A stretch of DNA of 64,000 bases from Uloborus plumipes (Eukaryota; Arthropoda; Arachnida; Araneae; Uloboridae): the NCBI GenBank assembly GCA_038373865.1, contig JAXGGA010001622.1, positions 1 to 64,000 on the forward strand, given 5' to 3'. The notes beneath the pieces were generated by a model. The model was given only the letters and a program-made list of their open reading frames with translations, ran no database searches and was not told the origin of the DNA. This document shows positions 1 through 10,871 of the stretch, in pieces. The position numbers and the translations under genes were made by a program. Every line of letters starts with the position of its first letter. Position 1 is the stretch's first letter.

Positions 1-61
1 CTAGGATTTAGCATGGGATGCTGTACTAGCAAACATTTTCTAGCATGAATTTTGACCTGGG
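1..61. repeat. Terminus of CTAG-rich repeat family, cut by the window edge
   Basis: The segment is rich in CTAG and GCTAGCA words and ends in CTAGCATGAATTTTGACCTGG. The same terminus occurs at 37169-37190 and, reversed, at 14718-14739. It is therefore the end of a dispersed CTAG-rich repeat that continues to the left of the window. Sequence beyond position 61 is not shared with the other two copies. Confidence 0.7.
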
Positions 62-919
62 GGGAAAAAATAAATTCCTGTTGAAAAAATATGAGTTTTA
101 AATTCCAGCTTGCCAATCCCTCCCGAGGGGGTACAAAGAACTTAATGCAATGATTTCAACAATTGTTCACAAAATTCGAGCTCTTTCCGTGAAGAGCAGT
201 GGTTTCAAACAGGTCTTCTATTGGTCATGCCGGCAAAAGACAAAATTGAGGGTGCATAAGATAGTAAGCAGGGTTCTACGAACGCGGCGCGACGTGGTTC
301 CCTATAGGGAACCACTATTTATGCACGCTGTAACTGAACACGCTGCGGTAATGAGTGATGCGGTAAAAAAGAAATGCCCAAAAATAAGTCTTAGAACTTT
401 GTTTCGATGTTGAAGAAAATAAAAATTGCTTTCTCTCTCTTGCAAAAGAACGAAAGGTACCTTGGTTATATTTTTCTGTCGGTGTGTGCCATCATATTGC
501 ATTCGGGCAACAAAACTGGAACGTGCGTTGTACGATATGCAATTTTGTCCACGTCAAAAGGCCTGCAATGATGACCGAGATGATTTAAGGTTGTTATCAC
601 CTACAAAAATAGAGAAAATGTTAAATTTTATATATGTTATATATTTCTCTTTTCAAAGCTTACGCACTTCTTTCTACACACAAATTTCATCACTTCAGGG
701 AAATTAAATTAACAAAAAAAAAAAAAAAAAAAATGCTGCACAAAATAGCTGGCAAAGACCCCAACCATGTTAGACCACGGCCAACTGTAGCCCCTACTTT
801 AGTTGTTCGTGGTTAGACCTTTGCTTCGTAGCATGAATTTTATGAAGAACACGGATTTTATAAAATGCAGTTAAATTTCGCAGATTTCCAGAAACTACTT
901 ATACTGTTTGATTTTCTTA
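62..919. other. No gene seen; short palindrome only
   Basis: Mostly AT-rich sequence. Short open frames on both strands overlap each other between 150 and 707 and show no recognisable domain. The only structured feature is the 22-bp palindrome at 294-315. An A-tract of about 18 bases lies near 715-733. Confidence 0.6.
294..315. repeat. 22-bp perfect palindrome
   Basis: Each half reads GTGGTTCCCTA followed by its exact complement TAGGGAACCAC, so the whole 22 bp is self-complementary without a spacer. It sits in a small GC-richer island (about 275-315). A protein or recombinase target is possible; nothing nearby identifies it. Confidence 0.6.
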
Positions 920-1035
920 GGTAAACCCTTCCGCGTAGTTACGAATGAGTCCGGTCTTCTCTGATCTTAACTAAAATAGGGCTGATAGCTAAAATAATAA
1001 GGGGGAAGAATAATAAGCATTTTGAGTCGTATTTT
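920..1035 (-). repeat. Fragment of the CTGTTCG MITE family
   Basis: Read on the minus strand, this matches the 3' part of the repeats at 39551-39860, 40095-40404 and 41258-41570. Shared parts include the stretch before the CTTCCCC run, a degenerate ATCACCC-like stretch, the GATCAGAGAAGACC block and the ACGCGGAAGG block. The 5' half and the outer terminus are missing or diverged. Confidence 0.65.
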
Positions 1036-1702
1036 TGGCTCCGTAACGTACGTGTCTTAATAGATGCGTCTATTACGGATCAAATAATTCTATTTGAATA
1101 TTATTTCCGGAGGTCTTCATAATTTAGCAGCATTACACAGAAGTAAAACCCATGCTTTTTGTAAAGTTAGTGAAATAAAATGACAATTTGATGTATTTCC
1201 AGCCTTCGTAAGCTATTTTGCGAATAAATGAGATGTCTATTACACTGGAATTACCCTTTAGCTAGAAGATTTTAAGTTATGGGGGATTTTAGGTCAAGCA
1301 CGATAAGTGAGAAAAAACTTTTAAAGTGCTTTTTCGCAGTAGTCTGTTTCTTGTGTTTGCACGGTGTTTGATTACCCAAGATTTTTTTTAAATCAGAGGT
1401 ATAACTTTAAAACAATACTTTTTGAAGTAAGTAGTGTATTTTTTAAAAAACTGCATCAAATGAGCATTCATAGAGCGTATTAAACAATACATATGGGCGA
1501 TTCTCTGTAATCTCGTCATTTTCCATACAGAATCGGTCCGGGCATGTTTTTTTTTTTTTTTTTTTTGAAATGTTCGTATAATTACCATACTATTGCTCAG
1601 AAAATGAATCTGTTACTTTGGTTCAAAAGAGGACCAATTTAAGTTAGTGTTTTTCCGATAAATCATGACAGGGGCAAGTCCTCTGCCTATTATACCTTGG
1701 CA

Positions 1703-2277
1703 GGGACTGTGCTAGGGGACTTTATTTTCACTTAGTTGCGTAATATATGCAAAACTATGCGAATATAATTTAATACGAAACTACCCATGCATGTATCGAC
1801 ACAAATCATGGACATAATAAATAATGTCTCACAATTAAATTAATTAACGTTAACTAAATCCCTTACAAGAGGACTGTTTTCTCAAGGACCCAGATATGTA
1901 CTTTCATCCCAAATGTGGTTCTTAAACTAAAAGAGGCTTTTCAATACCGTTCTCAGCAAATTCACGCTGATTACGTTTCAATGTAATTTAGCGTAAATTT
2001 GCTAGTTTAAAAACTATATGCTAAAAAACATTTGCAAGAGTAACAGATTTTTTTCTGTTGCAGCTTTGAATTTGTGGCAGGGGACTGTTTGAAAAAACTC
2101 CGGACAGAACTTACATGACAATATTAAGTTTAGAAATACGTAATTAGACCTTATTTCGTAACAAAAATATAGTTTCAATTTTCTATTAATTGCCAAAAGT
2201 ATGTAGTGTTAATAGGTTTTTCGGAATATTACCTTTAACTCTTAGATTATGGGATTGGGACAGGTAGGGGACTGTTT
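1703..2277. repeat. Reiterated GGGACTGTTT word
   Basis: GGGACTGT or close forms appear near 1703, 1715, 1870, 2081 and 2268 on the + strand, in sequence that is otherwise very AT-rich. The pattern resembles the private repeated words of the elements at 7276-8589 and 50326-51905. I could not find terminal repeats or a target duplication here, so an element is only suspected. Confidence 0.3.
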
Positions 2278-5200
2278 TTAGGGCTTAGATAATTTCTAGG
2301 AAAAAAATAAATTGTTATCGCTCCAAATGCAATTGGGCCGCAACGTATTAATGCTTTACTTGAATTACGAGAGATAAAAACTTTATTACACTTTATTATT
2401 GTTGAAATACTCGGTTCGGACAGCCAATTACGAGTTTCCAGAGAAACTCCCATATAAGAGAATTTTCTTCACTTTTTAATGTAGTTGATTGCAATATATA
2501 TTCTATAAAATGTTTAAGCAAATATAAAAGTAGCTAATGCTAATGATTTTGCAAATAAGTGCACAGTAAAGATGATTATAGTGCCATTTATGAGGGGAGG
2601 GGGTAGAGAATTGACAAAAATTTAAAGAGCGTTAAATATTTTTTTAATGACTAAAATTTATTTGAAAAGTAGAAGTATAATTAATCTCTGAAATAATCTG
2701 ATTACTACATAAGTATACATAAGAGTTTTAAAAATGAATTAATTTTACTTAAAAAAAATTAAGAGAGTAAGCGCGATACCTCACGCCTGGTAAATTAGAA
2801 GCCAAATGTCAAAGTACTGTCAAAGCATAAAATCACGCTCGTTGTTAAACTTGATTTCTTTTTGTATTCTCATGTAGCAACATTACCAGATTTCTATTTT
2901 ATGCCGTTGTTATGCAATAAGTCTGAAATAAAAATGTTAGTTTAATTATTTCTGTTAATTTTCTACCACAGTTCCATCAAGAGAAAAAAAAGTCTAGAGG
3001 TTCACGGAATAAAAAGGTTAGGGAACATCTTGTGTAGCCAACATCTACAAAGGAGCTTCTAAAAAAACTGATTAATAGGTGTCACAGAAGTGGCGCTAAA
3101 TCTGATTCTTAACCCTAAAAATCTCTCAAGATATCGGTCGTTTTCTTAATTTAGTTTTTTTGACCTCTGGCAAAGTCGCTGTTTGAACAGTTAGAAATGC
3201 CCGCGACTGTGAATGCTCTAGAAATCGCGAGGTTTGTCGGTGGATTTGCTAAACCTTGTATAATAATTTTATATAAACTGTATTGAAAAATGAGCGGCAC
3301 ATTCAAAATGTTCCTATTGATCAAAGGCCAGAAATGAAATAAAGCAGAAAAAACTAAATGAATAAAGTATTAAATAGAATGAATAAATAAATTTGCTGAA
3401 TAAATAAAAGAAAGAAATGAAATAAATACATGAGATATGTGAATAAAATAAAGGAATAAATGAAGTAAATAAAAATTTATAGACTTGTTGACTTTTTTAT
3501 TTTGAAGCATTTGTTGATAGTGACTTAACTTTTTCTTTCTTTTGCTTATCGACTAATTAAAAGAAAAAGATTTAATGTATTTTATTGGCAATCGAAACTT
3601 TTCTTGACAGCTTCACCTTCAATCAAAAACTCCCCCAAGGAAAAGAGCTTAAAAATTCGTTGGCAGAAACAAGACTTGGAGAGAAAGTCTTTCCTAATCT
3701 GTCCAGAGACCGTTTTACTAGATGTCACTTAAAGACTTTTGTCTTACCGCTCTGTTATTTCCCCGAGGTCCGTACTTTTTGAATTCTTCTACCGGTTGTT
3801 TTCTTTTTCATTTTCAATTAACTTTCATCTTTGAAAGCTGATTTTGATTCTGAAAAGTATTTGCTTTTATATATCATGGTTTTTTGTGGGTAATTAATGT
3901 TTTTTGTAGAGTGGTGATTACAGCTCGCGAGCTTTTAGTTTAAAATGATGTTTTATTAAAGATTTTTTGACGTTCATGCTTTCGCTTACTTTGTGGTAAA
4001 AAAGAAGTAAAATTAAATAGAAAAAAAATTCTTAAATAATAATAAAAAAAAAGATAAATAAACAATTTGAAAACGAGTTAATTACTTTACTGCAGTCCTT
4101 GATTACAGAAGCTTTAATTCGTATACGTATTAAAAATGTATTAAATTTTGACAAATGAAATCACCCTCTTTTTTTTGTTCCGCCCTTAATGTCATCCTCT
4201 AGTACCTTCTTCTACAATCGCAACTAGAGTTCTGAATGCTTTTTTCTTTCTTAAAAGTCCCTGTTGGCGTGACAATTACATGGGTGCCAAACCGTAGAGC
4301 CGATGTATGTAATCGCAACTCTATCATGGCGTAGATTTTCCTATGAAAATTTTAGTGGGAAGTGATTTTAGAATTTTTAATTTTTTTTGGGGGGGGGGAG
4401 GGGTGTTACCCTCTCGTGAGTGGGACCTTCGTGGTATTTGGAGAGAGTTTTACCCTAATTTTTTCATTTGTTCTTTCGGAAGAATTCTTTTGTTTCAAAA
4501 ATCATCTATTTCTTCTGTGGTCAACGTCTTTTTTTTTCTTTTTTGCAAAAGACTTAAGTAACATTTCAGAAGAAAAACGTAGTTACTCTTAAACAATCTT
4601 CTGTATAGCTAGAAAGTAATGTTTAAGCAGGAACATCTATTGTTGGTTTGCTGTTATTATTATTGTTTTAAGTAGCTGATCATCCACCGCAAAACATTGT
4701 ATTTTAACTTGTTTCAAAAATTAATGTTGCGGAAAGAAACTGGGAACTGTTTACTTTACTCTAAAACAGAAAGCAATGTTCTTTTATAGAACAATGAAAA
4801 ATGTTTCTTTTATAGAACAAGATACATGCATTTTATTTCACAAATCATGTAGTTGAGGGAAGTAGTTTTTTGATAACTTATATATAAAGGAAGATAAAAT
4901 ATCTTATACTGAAGGAATCATTTATTTCCCCGTCTGATTTAGGATTTTTATGCATTGAACCATTTCTTCGTTGCACTATATTTTACATTGATATTTGCCG
5001 TAACATTAAGCTCTTTAAATTAGTTTCCAACTCAAAGTAAAATAGTTTATTCGGGTATTATTTCCTGAAAGCTCGACTCTTCACTTAGCTAGTTTTGAGG
5101 AAAAATTATAAATGCTATTATATTTTGCTCTCTGAGTGCTTCCACTGTAAAAAAACAAAACAAATTATATATGTTGCCGTTTGCATAAGACAAATTTTAA

Positions 5201-5295
5201 GTGTAAAACACAGTTCATGTACTGTACACGGTTATTATTTCCGTTCGAGTCAACTGTCGAATTTGTACGATTACAGTGAAAGAGCGAAATTGGAG

Positions 5296-5445
5296 AATGT
5301 CGACATTCACTTGTGATTCCCCGGATATGTTCAGTCTTTCCATGATGTCTTTATTATGGAAATGATGACACTGACAGGTGAATGTCGACATTTATTGAAT
5401 TTCTGTCTTTCATTATAACGGACGTATTTCCTAAGATACGTCCGT
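5296..5445. repeat. Two adjacent inverted repeats
   Basis: AATGTCGACATTCAC at 5296-5310 is exactly complementary to 5378-5392; the shared core AATGTCGACATT is itself a palindrome. A second hairpin follows, with ACGGACGTAT at 5418-5427 pairing with ATACGTCCGT at 5436-5445 across an 8-base loop. The sequence after it (CACGGAACCAAAAAA) resembles the minus strand of 1030-1046, so both are probably pieces of one old MITE family. Confidence 0.5.
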
Positions 5446-7031
5446 CACGGAACCAAAAAATCATCATATAAATACTGGAAATTTGAGCATTTAACTGTAT
5501 TTTAACGAGCCTATGTACCTCATAAAATTCATGCGACTATATAAATAAGAGTAACACATTGTTTTATACTGATCAAGCTATTTTGTGCTGGAAGTGATGC
5601 TTTTTATTAAAATGCAATTGCCCAATTTGTATAAAAAATACACAAATACATACATGCATTACAACTGGGAGTTGCTAGTTTCATGACAGAAAATAGTCGG
5701 TTATCATGTAACAAAACTTGCTGTAAAATAAAAACGGGAAATAAAATTATTGACAGAATAACCATTACGCTATTCGTTTTAAATGGAGTGGAAAAATATT
5801 ATCGATTTGGCGTAGACCATTATTGGGAAAGATGTCAGAACGAAAAATGAAACGCTGACTCTTGAAATCGGAAACAGGAAATAAAGTATTATTTTTATTA
5901 TTATTGTCTTCTTCGCTGTAACAGTTTCTCTCCCGGCAAATGACATTTCGAAAAATATTGGGAAACGGTCCAGTTGCTGCCACTGATGGGTGTAAAAAAG
6001 TTACTATTTCAGGAGTAGGTAGGAAGAGCAAATATCCGAAAATACTTTCAAAACGATTCCCTTGGCAAGAAAAAAGTTAATAATTTCAAGTGGAAAAAGG
6101 TTTTGTGTTCTTCGGTAGCAGATAAGTTTTAAGAAAAAGTGTTTATGAAATTGGAGACTTCCCATCGCACGCAACATCAAATAAAAAGTTGGTTAACTTT
6201 CAAAATTGTAGAAGCTATTACAAATGTCCCTTTGCTTATTATCATAGCTTTATGAATTTGTTTCAAAAGAATTTTTCTTGCTTTTCAGCGAAATAAATAA
6301 AAAGCTGTACACATAGTTAAAATAAAACATTTTTGAAGTAAGCTACGAAGGCTTAGAGAAAAGATAGAGATACTCTTTCTCTGCCTCAGTTTTTCTTTGA
6401 TTTATTATTTCAGTACAATGTTGCGAAAAGGTGGAGTTTTTTGCAAGTGAAATGATGATCGTAACGATTTATCTAAAATTACTTTAAAGTGGGTAGAAAT
6501 TACGTTCGCATGAAAAACTTTCGGTTAACTTCTTATTAAGACACATGTAAATTTTTTTACATCGCAAGTGAGTTTCTTTTTAATCTTGGTTTAGGTAATA
6601 GTTAATCAAATTTATTAGCTCTAGAATATTTTTTAATTAAGATGTGCTGTAACAAGGGCAATTTAGCAGTACTTTTAATTATCTTTTCAATGATATGGAA
6701 TATAATTTGGCTTGAGAAGAATGTTTTAATTAAATTGTAGTAGAACCTTAAAATTCTTCAAGTAGTCTACTTGATAAAGTTTCATTACTAATACTTGATG
6801 ATTAGCTACTTGAAAAAGGAAAATTTAAAGAAAGAGGGGAAAAAGCTGCATTGACCTGACTGTATGAAATTCAAAGTTGCATCAAAATTAAATTTTTCAC
6901 TTTAATTATTTCATTACTCAAATCATTTAAGCATTCATTACAACTAAAATGCGACAGATCACTTGAATACACTGAATCCATTAAACTGAACACCTCTGGC
7001 GGTTTTATAATTTATCTTTATTTACTTTCAC

Positions 7032-7063
7032 TGTACAGTGTACATTTGGATGTACACTGTACA
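7032..7063. repeat. Perfect 14-bp hairpin with TTGG loop
   Basis: TGTACAGTGTACAT at 7032-7045 and its exact complement at 7050-7063 are separated by the four bases TTGG. The stem is made only of GTAC/TGTACA words. No terminator or RNA gene context is visible. Confidence 0.7.
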
Positions 7064-7275
7064 TGTGTGGGTATATATACAATACATATTAGAGATGGAA
7101 CGAAGCTTCGGCCTGGCAGAAGCATGAGGTGTGATTCGGCAGCTTCAGCTTGTAATAATTTATGTTGTAAATTTTCATTTTGAAATTACAATTACTTAAT
7201 TTCAAGCTATACACAATCATAAAATACACCAAAAAATGGAAGAAAATTACATTTATTTCGAAATGATCGTGTGTA

Positions 7276-8589
7276 GGGGAGACTGGGGACGGTTGTGACA
7301 CGGGGCGGTTGTGACAGTCGTCATATTAGCTAAACCATAGTTAATATCTGGTTGAAGCAAAGAGAGAGTATCAGCATGTTTGTCTGAATGTGTATCAAAG
7401 CATTGGGGTAGACATCGAGCGACATCAACGCTAGCAGAGGGGTTGGTTACTTTTTAACAGTCAAAAGTAAGTTTTTTTGCTCGATTTCTTTTAGTAATTC
7501 CTGTTGAATGGGTACAGATAGAGAAATGAAAGTTTTCCTCCGTTAGTAGTGAACCTTAATAGTGAAATAGCAGTGATTACTTTTTATGTAGGCTATTTTG
7601 TATTGCCATGGCGATTGCTGTTTTCAAAAGTAGTGGGTTGGGGTCGGTTGTGACAAATTGCGTGGGGACGGGTGTGACACGAAAAAAAACATGTTTTTAT
7701 CATATTTGATGCCCATAATACGCTTGAAGAAGACAGAAATAGGGCAGTGTGACCTAATGAAATATAAAGAAGCTTATAAAGAAGTGAAAATTTTTTTCTT
7801 TCTGACAGCTTTGGAAACGCAACGTTAATCGTAAGTCTTTGCTACGAAACATTCATTCGTAAACGCGATGGAGCCGGCCGGCGCTGTCACAATGAAAACG
7901 TGTGCATAGGTTATATTGCTCATAATAAAGTGCTTTTGAGCTTACATATAAGCTGAAAGCAGACATGAGAGTAAAATGGCTGCTGAGAAATGGTTTCGTT
8001 CATTTATGAATAGAAATTTTTCACTTCTGTTCGTGTAGCTCATGCAACTACCCTTTCAAGAGTAACAAGCTTCAATAAAACAAATAAATGTGGAATCTTT
8101 CTTTGATACTTGAGAATTGTTATGAACAGACACGGCTATGACCCAAAAGATGTACATAATGTTGCCCAAACAGACGTTACAAAATTCCAAAACCTGATAT
8201 TGTTGCAAAACTTGGTATAAGGCTACTTCAACTGAACGAGGTACATTAAGTGTTAAACTTTCCCAGATGAAAGTTATGTTGAATTACGTATAATATTACT
8301 TGAAATTAAAAGTGATCTAGACTGTTTTGCTGTATTTTTGAACTTGTCACAACCGACCCCAAACACTGTCACAATCGCCCCTGGGGTGAGGTCGATTGTG
8401 ACATTTTTTCCTTTTTTGTTTAATTTGGTCCTGTGAGTTAACTATTGTACTTAGGGAGAAAACTTTAGTATTTATAAGCAGGCAAATGTACACTTTAACA
8501 TAAAAACAACTTTATACCAGCTCACAGGCATTACTAAGGGATCTATGGGGGAGCAAATGAAAATTGTCACAACCGTCCCCGGTCTCCCC
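7276..8589. mobile_element. 1.3-kb non-autonomous DNA element with GGTTGTGAC words
   Basis: The ends are inverted: GGGGAGACTGGGGACGGTTG at the left and its near-exact complement at the right, with about 24 of 25 bases matching. TA flanks both ends (7274-7275 and 8590-8591), consistent with a TA target duplication. The body has no coding sequence that I recognise. The word GGTTGTGAC or a one-base variant is repeated at 7290, 7307, 7649 and 7670 at the left and at 8344, 8368, 8392 and 8565 at the right, mostly in inverted orientation at the right end. Such reiterated subterminal words are typical transposase-binding sites. The superfamily is unclear. Confidence 0.7.
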
Positions 8590-8591
8590 TA

Positions 8592-9272
8592 TTGGAACAA
8601 GAAACTTCCCAATATTTAACAGTGTATTCTATTGAACTTGGAAGTTCTTGTGAAATATAAAGAAGTAAAATTAAATTGCGTTTAGTTAAAAATTATATGA
8701 ACAGCTATAGTTGCCTTAAAATTCAGCAGTGAAATGTGGCTTTCTTTAAACATTGCTAGTGTTAACATTAAAAAAAAGAGTCAAATACTCATATCTACCA
8801 GTCCAGAATTTGTTTAGAGTCCAATTTCATGTAATATAGACTTATGGAATAAACTTTCAGTTTTTGTTAAATTTATTAATATGTGAACAAAATTTAACCA
8901 ATTTTGTATTGATGAAGATTATCAATAATAGTCCTGGATTATAAAACCTCCCGAGAATTAACCAAAAGTAAATTGAAACTGATTTTGTGTTAAATTTATT
9001 TCGCATCTACTTTTGATGAAATATATTACGTTTCAATTTCATTTGTTACTTAAGAGGAAAAGTTTAATTTTAATATAATTATTTTGGGTAATGAATAGTT
9101 TCAAAATTAAATGTACAAAATATGTTTTTTTTTTTCTTTTTTTCTTTTTTTAAAAATGTGGATACTGAATAATAAGTAAGGAAGAATGCGTCTATATGAC
9201 GCTTAAAAATTCAACTGAGCTTTAAAAGTTATAAATGACGAATATTTAGATATCTATTACACACACACAATT
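8592..9272. other. No feature seen
   Basis: AT-rich sequence between two elements. There are no convincing open frames, inverted repeats or tandem repeats beyond short T-runs near 9125-9150. Confidence 0.5.
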
Positions 9273-9460
9273 CTTACAAGGGGACCTTACAAGTTGTCAC
9301 TCACCGGTTTTGATGAGTTTTATACATAATGTAGAGAGACCCACCTTAAGTATTTTAGCAAAAGGATATTCCCCAATGCGCCTTAGTTTTCGAGATATAG
9401 CGATCCAAAGTTCAGCTCGAAGATATTATAGAGGTACGGTTGAGCAGTGGTCACAACCGC

Positions 9461-9528
9461 GGCCGTAGCCCAGTGAGCAAGGTCCCCCACGCCGACCGCT
9501 GGAGGTCTGGGGATCGAGTCCCGTGACG
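9461..9528 (+). promoter_or_regulatory. tRNA-like Pol III internal promoter, left arm
   Basis: TAGCCCAGTGAGC at 9466-9478 fits the A box and GGATCGAGTCC at 9511-9521 fits the B box, with tRNA-like spacing. The block is the size of a tRNA. The two ends of the would-be acceptor stem do not pair, so a functional tRNA is not supported; this is a tRNA-derived head. Confidence 0.55.
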
Positions 9529-9661
9529 TAATTTTTTTTCTTTAAAATCGAATAAATTCGATAGTTAATGGAAAATCGTTTAATTATTCATTTTTATTTT
9601 ATTTATTTATTAATTTAAAAAAGAAATCTATTTTTTCAATTTTTAATATTGTTAATTCACG

Positions 9662-9720
9662 GGACTCGATCCCCAGATTTCCAGCGGTCGGAGTGGGGGA
9701 CTTTGCTCACTGGGTTACGG
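9662..9720 (-). promoter_or_regulatory. tRNA-like Pol III internal promoter, right arm
   Basis: This is the inverted copy of the left-arm block. On the minus strand TAACCCAGTGAGC (9705-9717) is the A box and GGATCGAGTCC (9662-9672) the B box. Both boxes survived although the arms have diverged elsewhere, for example in the anticodon-arm region. Confidence 0.5.
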
Positions 9721-10038
9721 CCGCTGCTCAGCCGTACCTCAATAACAACTTCGAGATGAATTTTGGATCGTTATATCTCGAAAACTAAGGCGCATTGGGG
9801 AATATCCTTTTGCTAAAATACTTAGGGTGGGTCCCTCTACATAATATATAAAACTCATCAAAATCGGTGAGTGACAACCTGTAAGGTCCCCTTGTAAGAT
9901 ATAATGTAAATAGCAGGTAATTTTCAGTTAAATTATTCCCTGATTTAATATTATTGATCACATCAATTGTTTTTATTATAAGCATCAGATTAACTGTAGA
10001 ATACGCTTTTCATATTCCAAATAATGCTTCATGTTATG

Positions 10039-10597
10039 CAGTGCCCGCCGCTTATTAAAATCACATTTGTCCTGAGGACATTTGATTTTATAAAGCGGCT
10101 GATTTTATAAATCAGCATACCTATACTTAAAGAAAAAGTTTTGAAAAATGACTTATCTGAAAAATTACTCAATTACTGTATTTCTATATAGTTTAAGTTT
10201 CAAAATACAGTAAACTAAATAAGATTTAAGCTTTTTTTTTTTTTTTGCAAACGGGTCTTAAAATACTGGCGTATGGATATTTGACTAACGGAAATTGTAT
10301 TTTCATTTAAGAGTGAAAATTTGGTATGCATTTCTTCACCTTCCGAGACGCTTTCACTCTTTGGTGCTACATAACTTTGGAATTATTACGTCTGCTGCAA
10401 TTTTTAACATAATTGTAATTCGTTTTCAAACTTTAGCATACGCTTTCCAAAAAACTTATTTTATAAAATGGCGATGATGATTTTATTAAAGGATGGTTTT
10501 AACATGTTTTGATATTTTAATGATTCATTTCCTGCAGATTTTATTTTAAAAAGTGGCTGATTTTACAATTCAGTGATTTGTTTAGTGGCGGTTACTG
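10039..10597. mobile_element. CAGT-ended DNA element (pogo/Tigger-like), 559 bp
   Basis: The left end is CAGTGCCCGCCGCTTATTAA; the right end, complemented, is CAGTAACCGCCACTAAACAA, followed in both by AAATCA-type sequence. A left subterminal hairpin (about 10049-10099) repeats the terminal sequence internally. CAGT termini and small size fit a pogo/Tigger-type MITE; the TA target is clear at the right only. No transposase is present. Confidence 0.55.
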
Positions 10598-10599
10598 TA

Positions 10600-10840
10600 T
10601 AGGCAATATAGGCAACATAAACATACAGATAAAGTTTCAAAAGGTTTGTTGATTTTTAATGAAAATTAATGCAATAAACGCCGAATTTAGCAATAATTTA
10701 GCAATTATGCACATTAACAGAAAAATTAAGACTATTTACAAAATTTGTGACAAAATGTGAACATTTAGCGCTCCGAGGCATCGTCATTTGGGGACGCCAC
10801 ACGATGCTAAGATTTGTATTGGAAATCTGACGCTCTGCAA

Positions 10841-10871
<31 letters not shown>

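Larger units (their letters stand above)
1036..7275. other. Gene-free AT-rich stretch
   Basis: No open frame here has recognisable protein features. The stretch holds homopolymer runs (T at 1547-1566), a degenerate AATAAA/GAATA low-complexity patch near 3335-3480, a 10-G run at 4389-4398, a duplicated ATGTTCTTTTATAGAACAA unit near 4775-4820, and the hairpins listed separately. A small hairpin (CCGTAA at 1041-1046 with TTACGG at 1073-1078) precedes plain sequence. Confidence 0.55.
9273..9898. mobile_element. Foldback element with tRNA-like promoters in both arms
   Basis: Arms at 9273-9531 and 9651-9898 are inverted copies, diverged by scattered substitutions. They are separated by about 120 bp of very AT-rich spacer. 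The outer ends read CTTACAAGGGGACCTTACA. Each arm contains a tRNA-like block with A- and B-box promoter motifs pointing towards the spacer. No target duplication is obvious and there is no coding sequence. A transcript of either arm that reads through the spacer would fold into a hairpin of about 250 bp. Confidence 0.8.

Noticed and set aside
150..413. 87-codon open frame near the left edge
   Set aside because: Overlaps another open frame on the opposite strand, contains the palindrome at 294-315, and matches nothing I recognise.
9461..9528. Functional tRNA gene
   Set aside because: A and B boxes fit, but the acceptor ends do not pair and the block is part of a repeated foldback arm.
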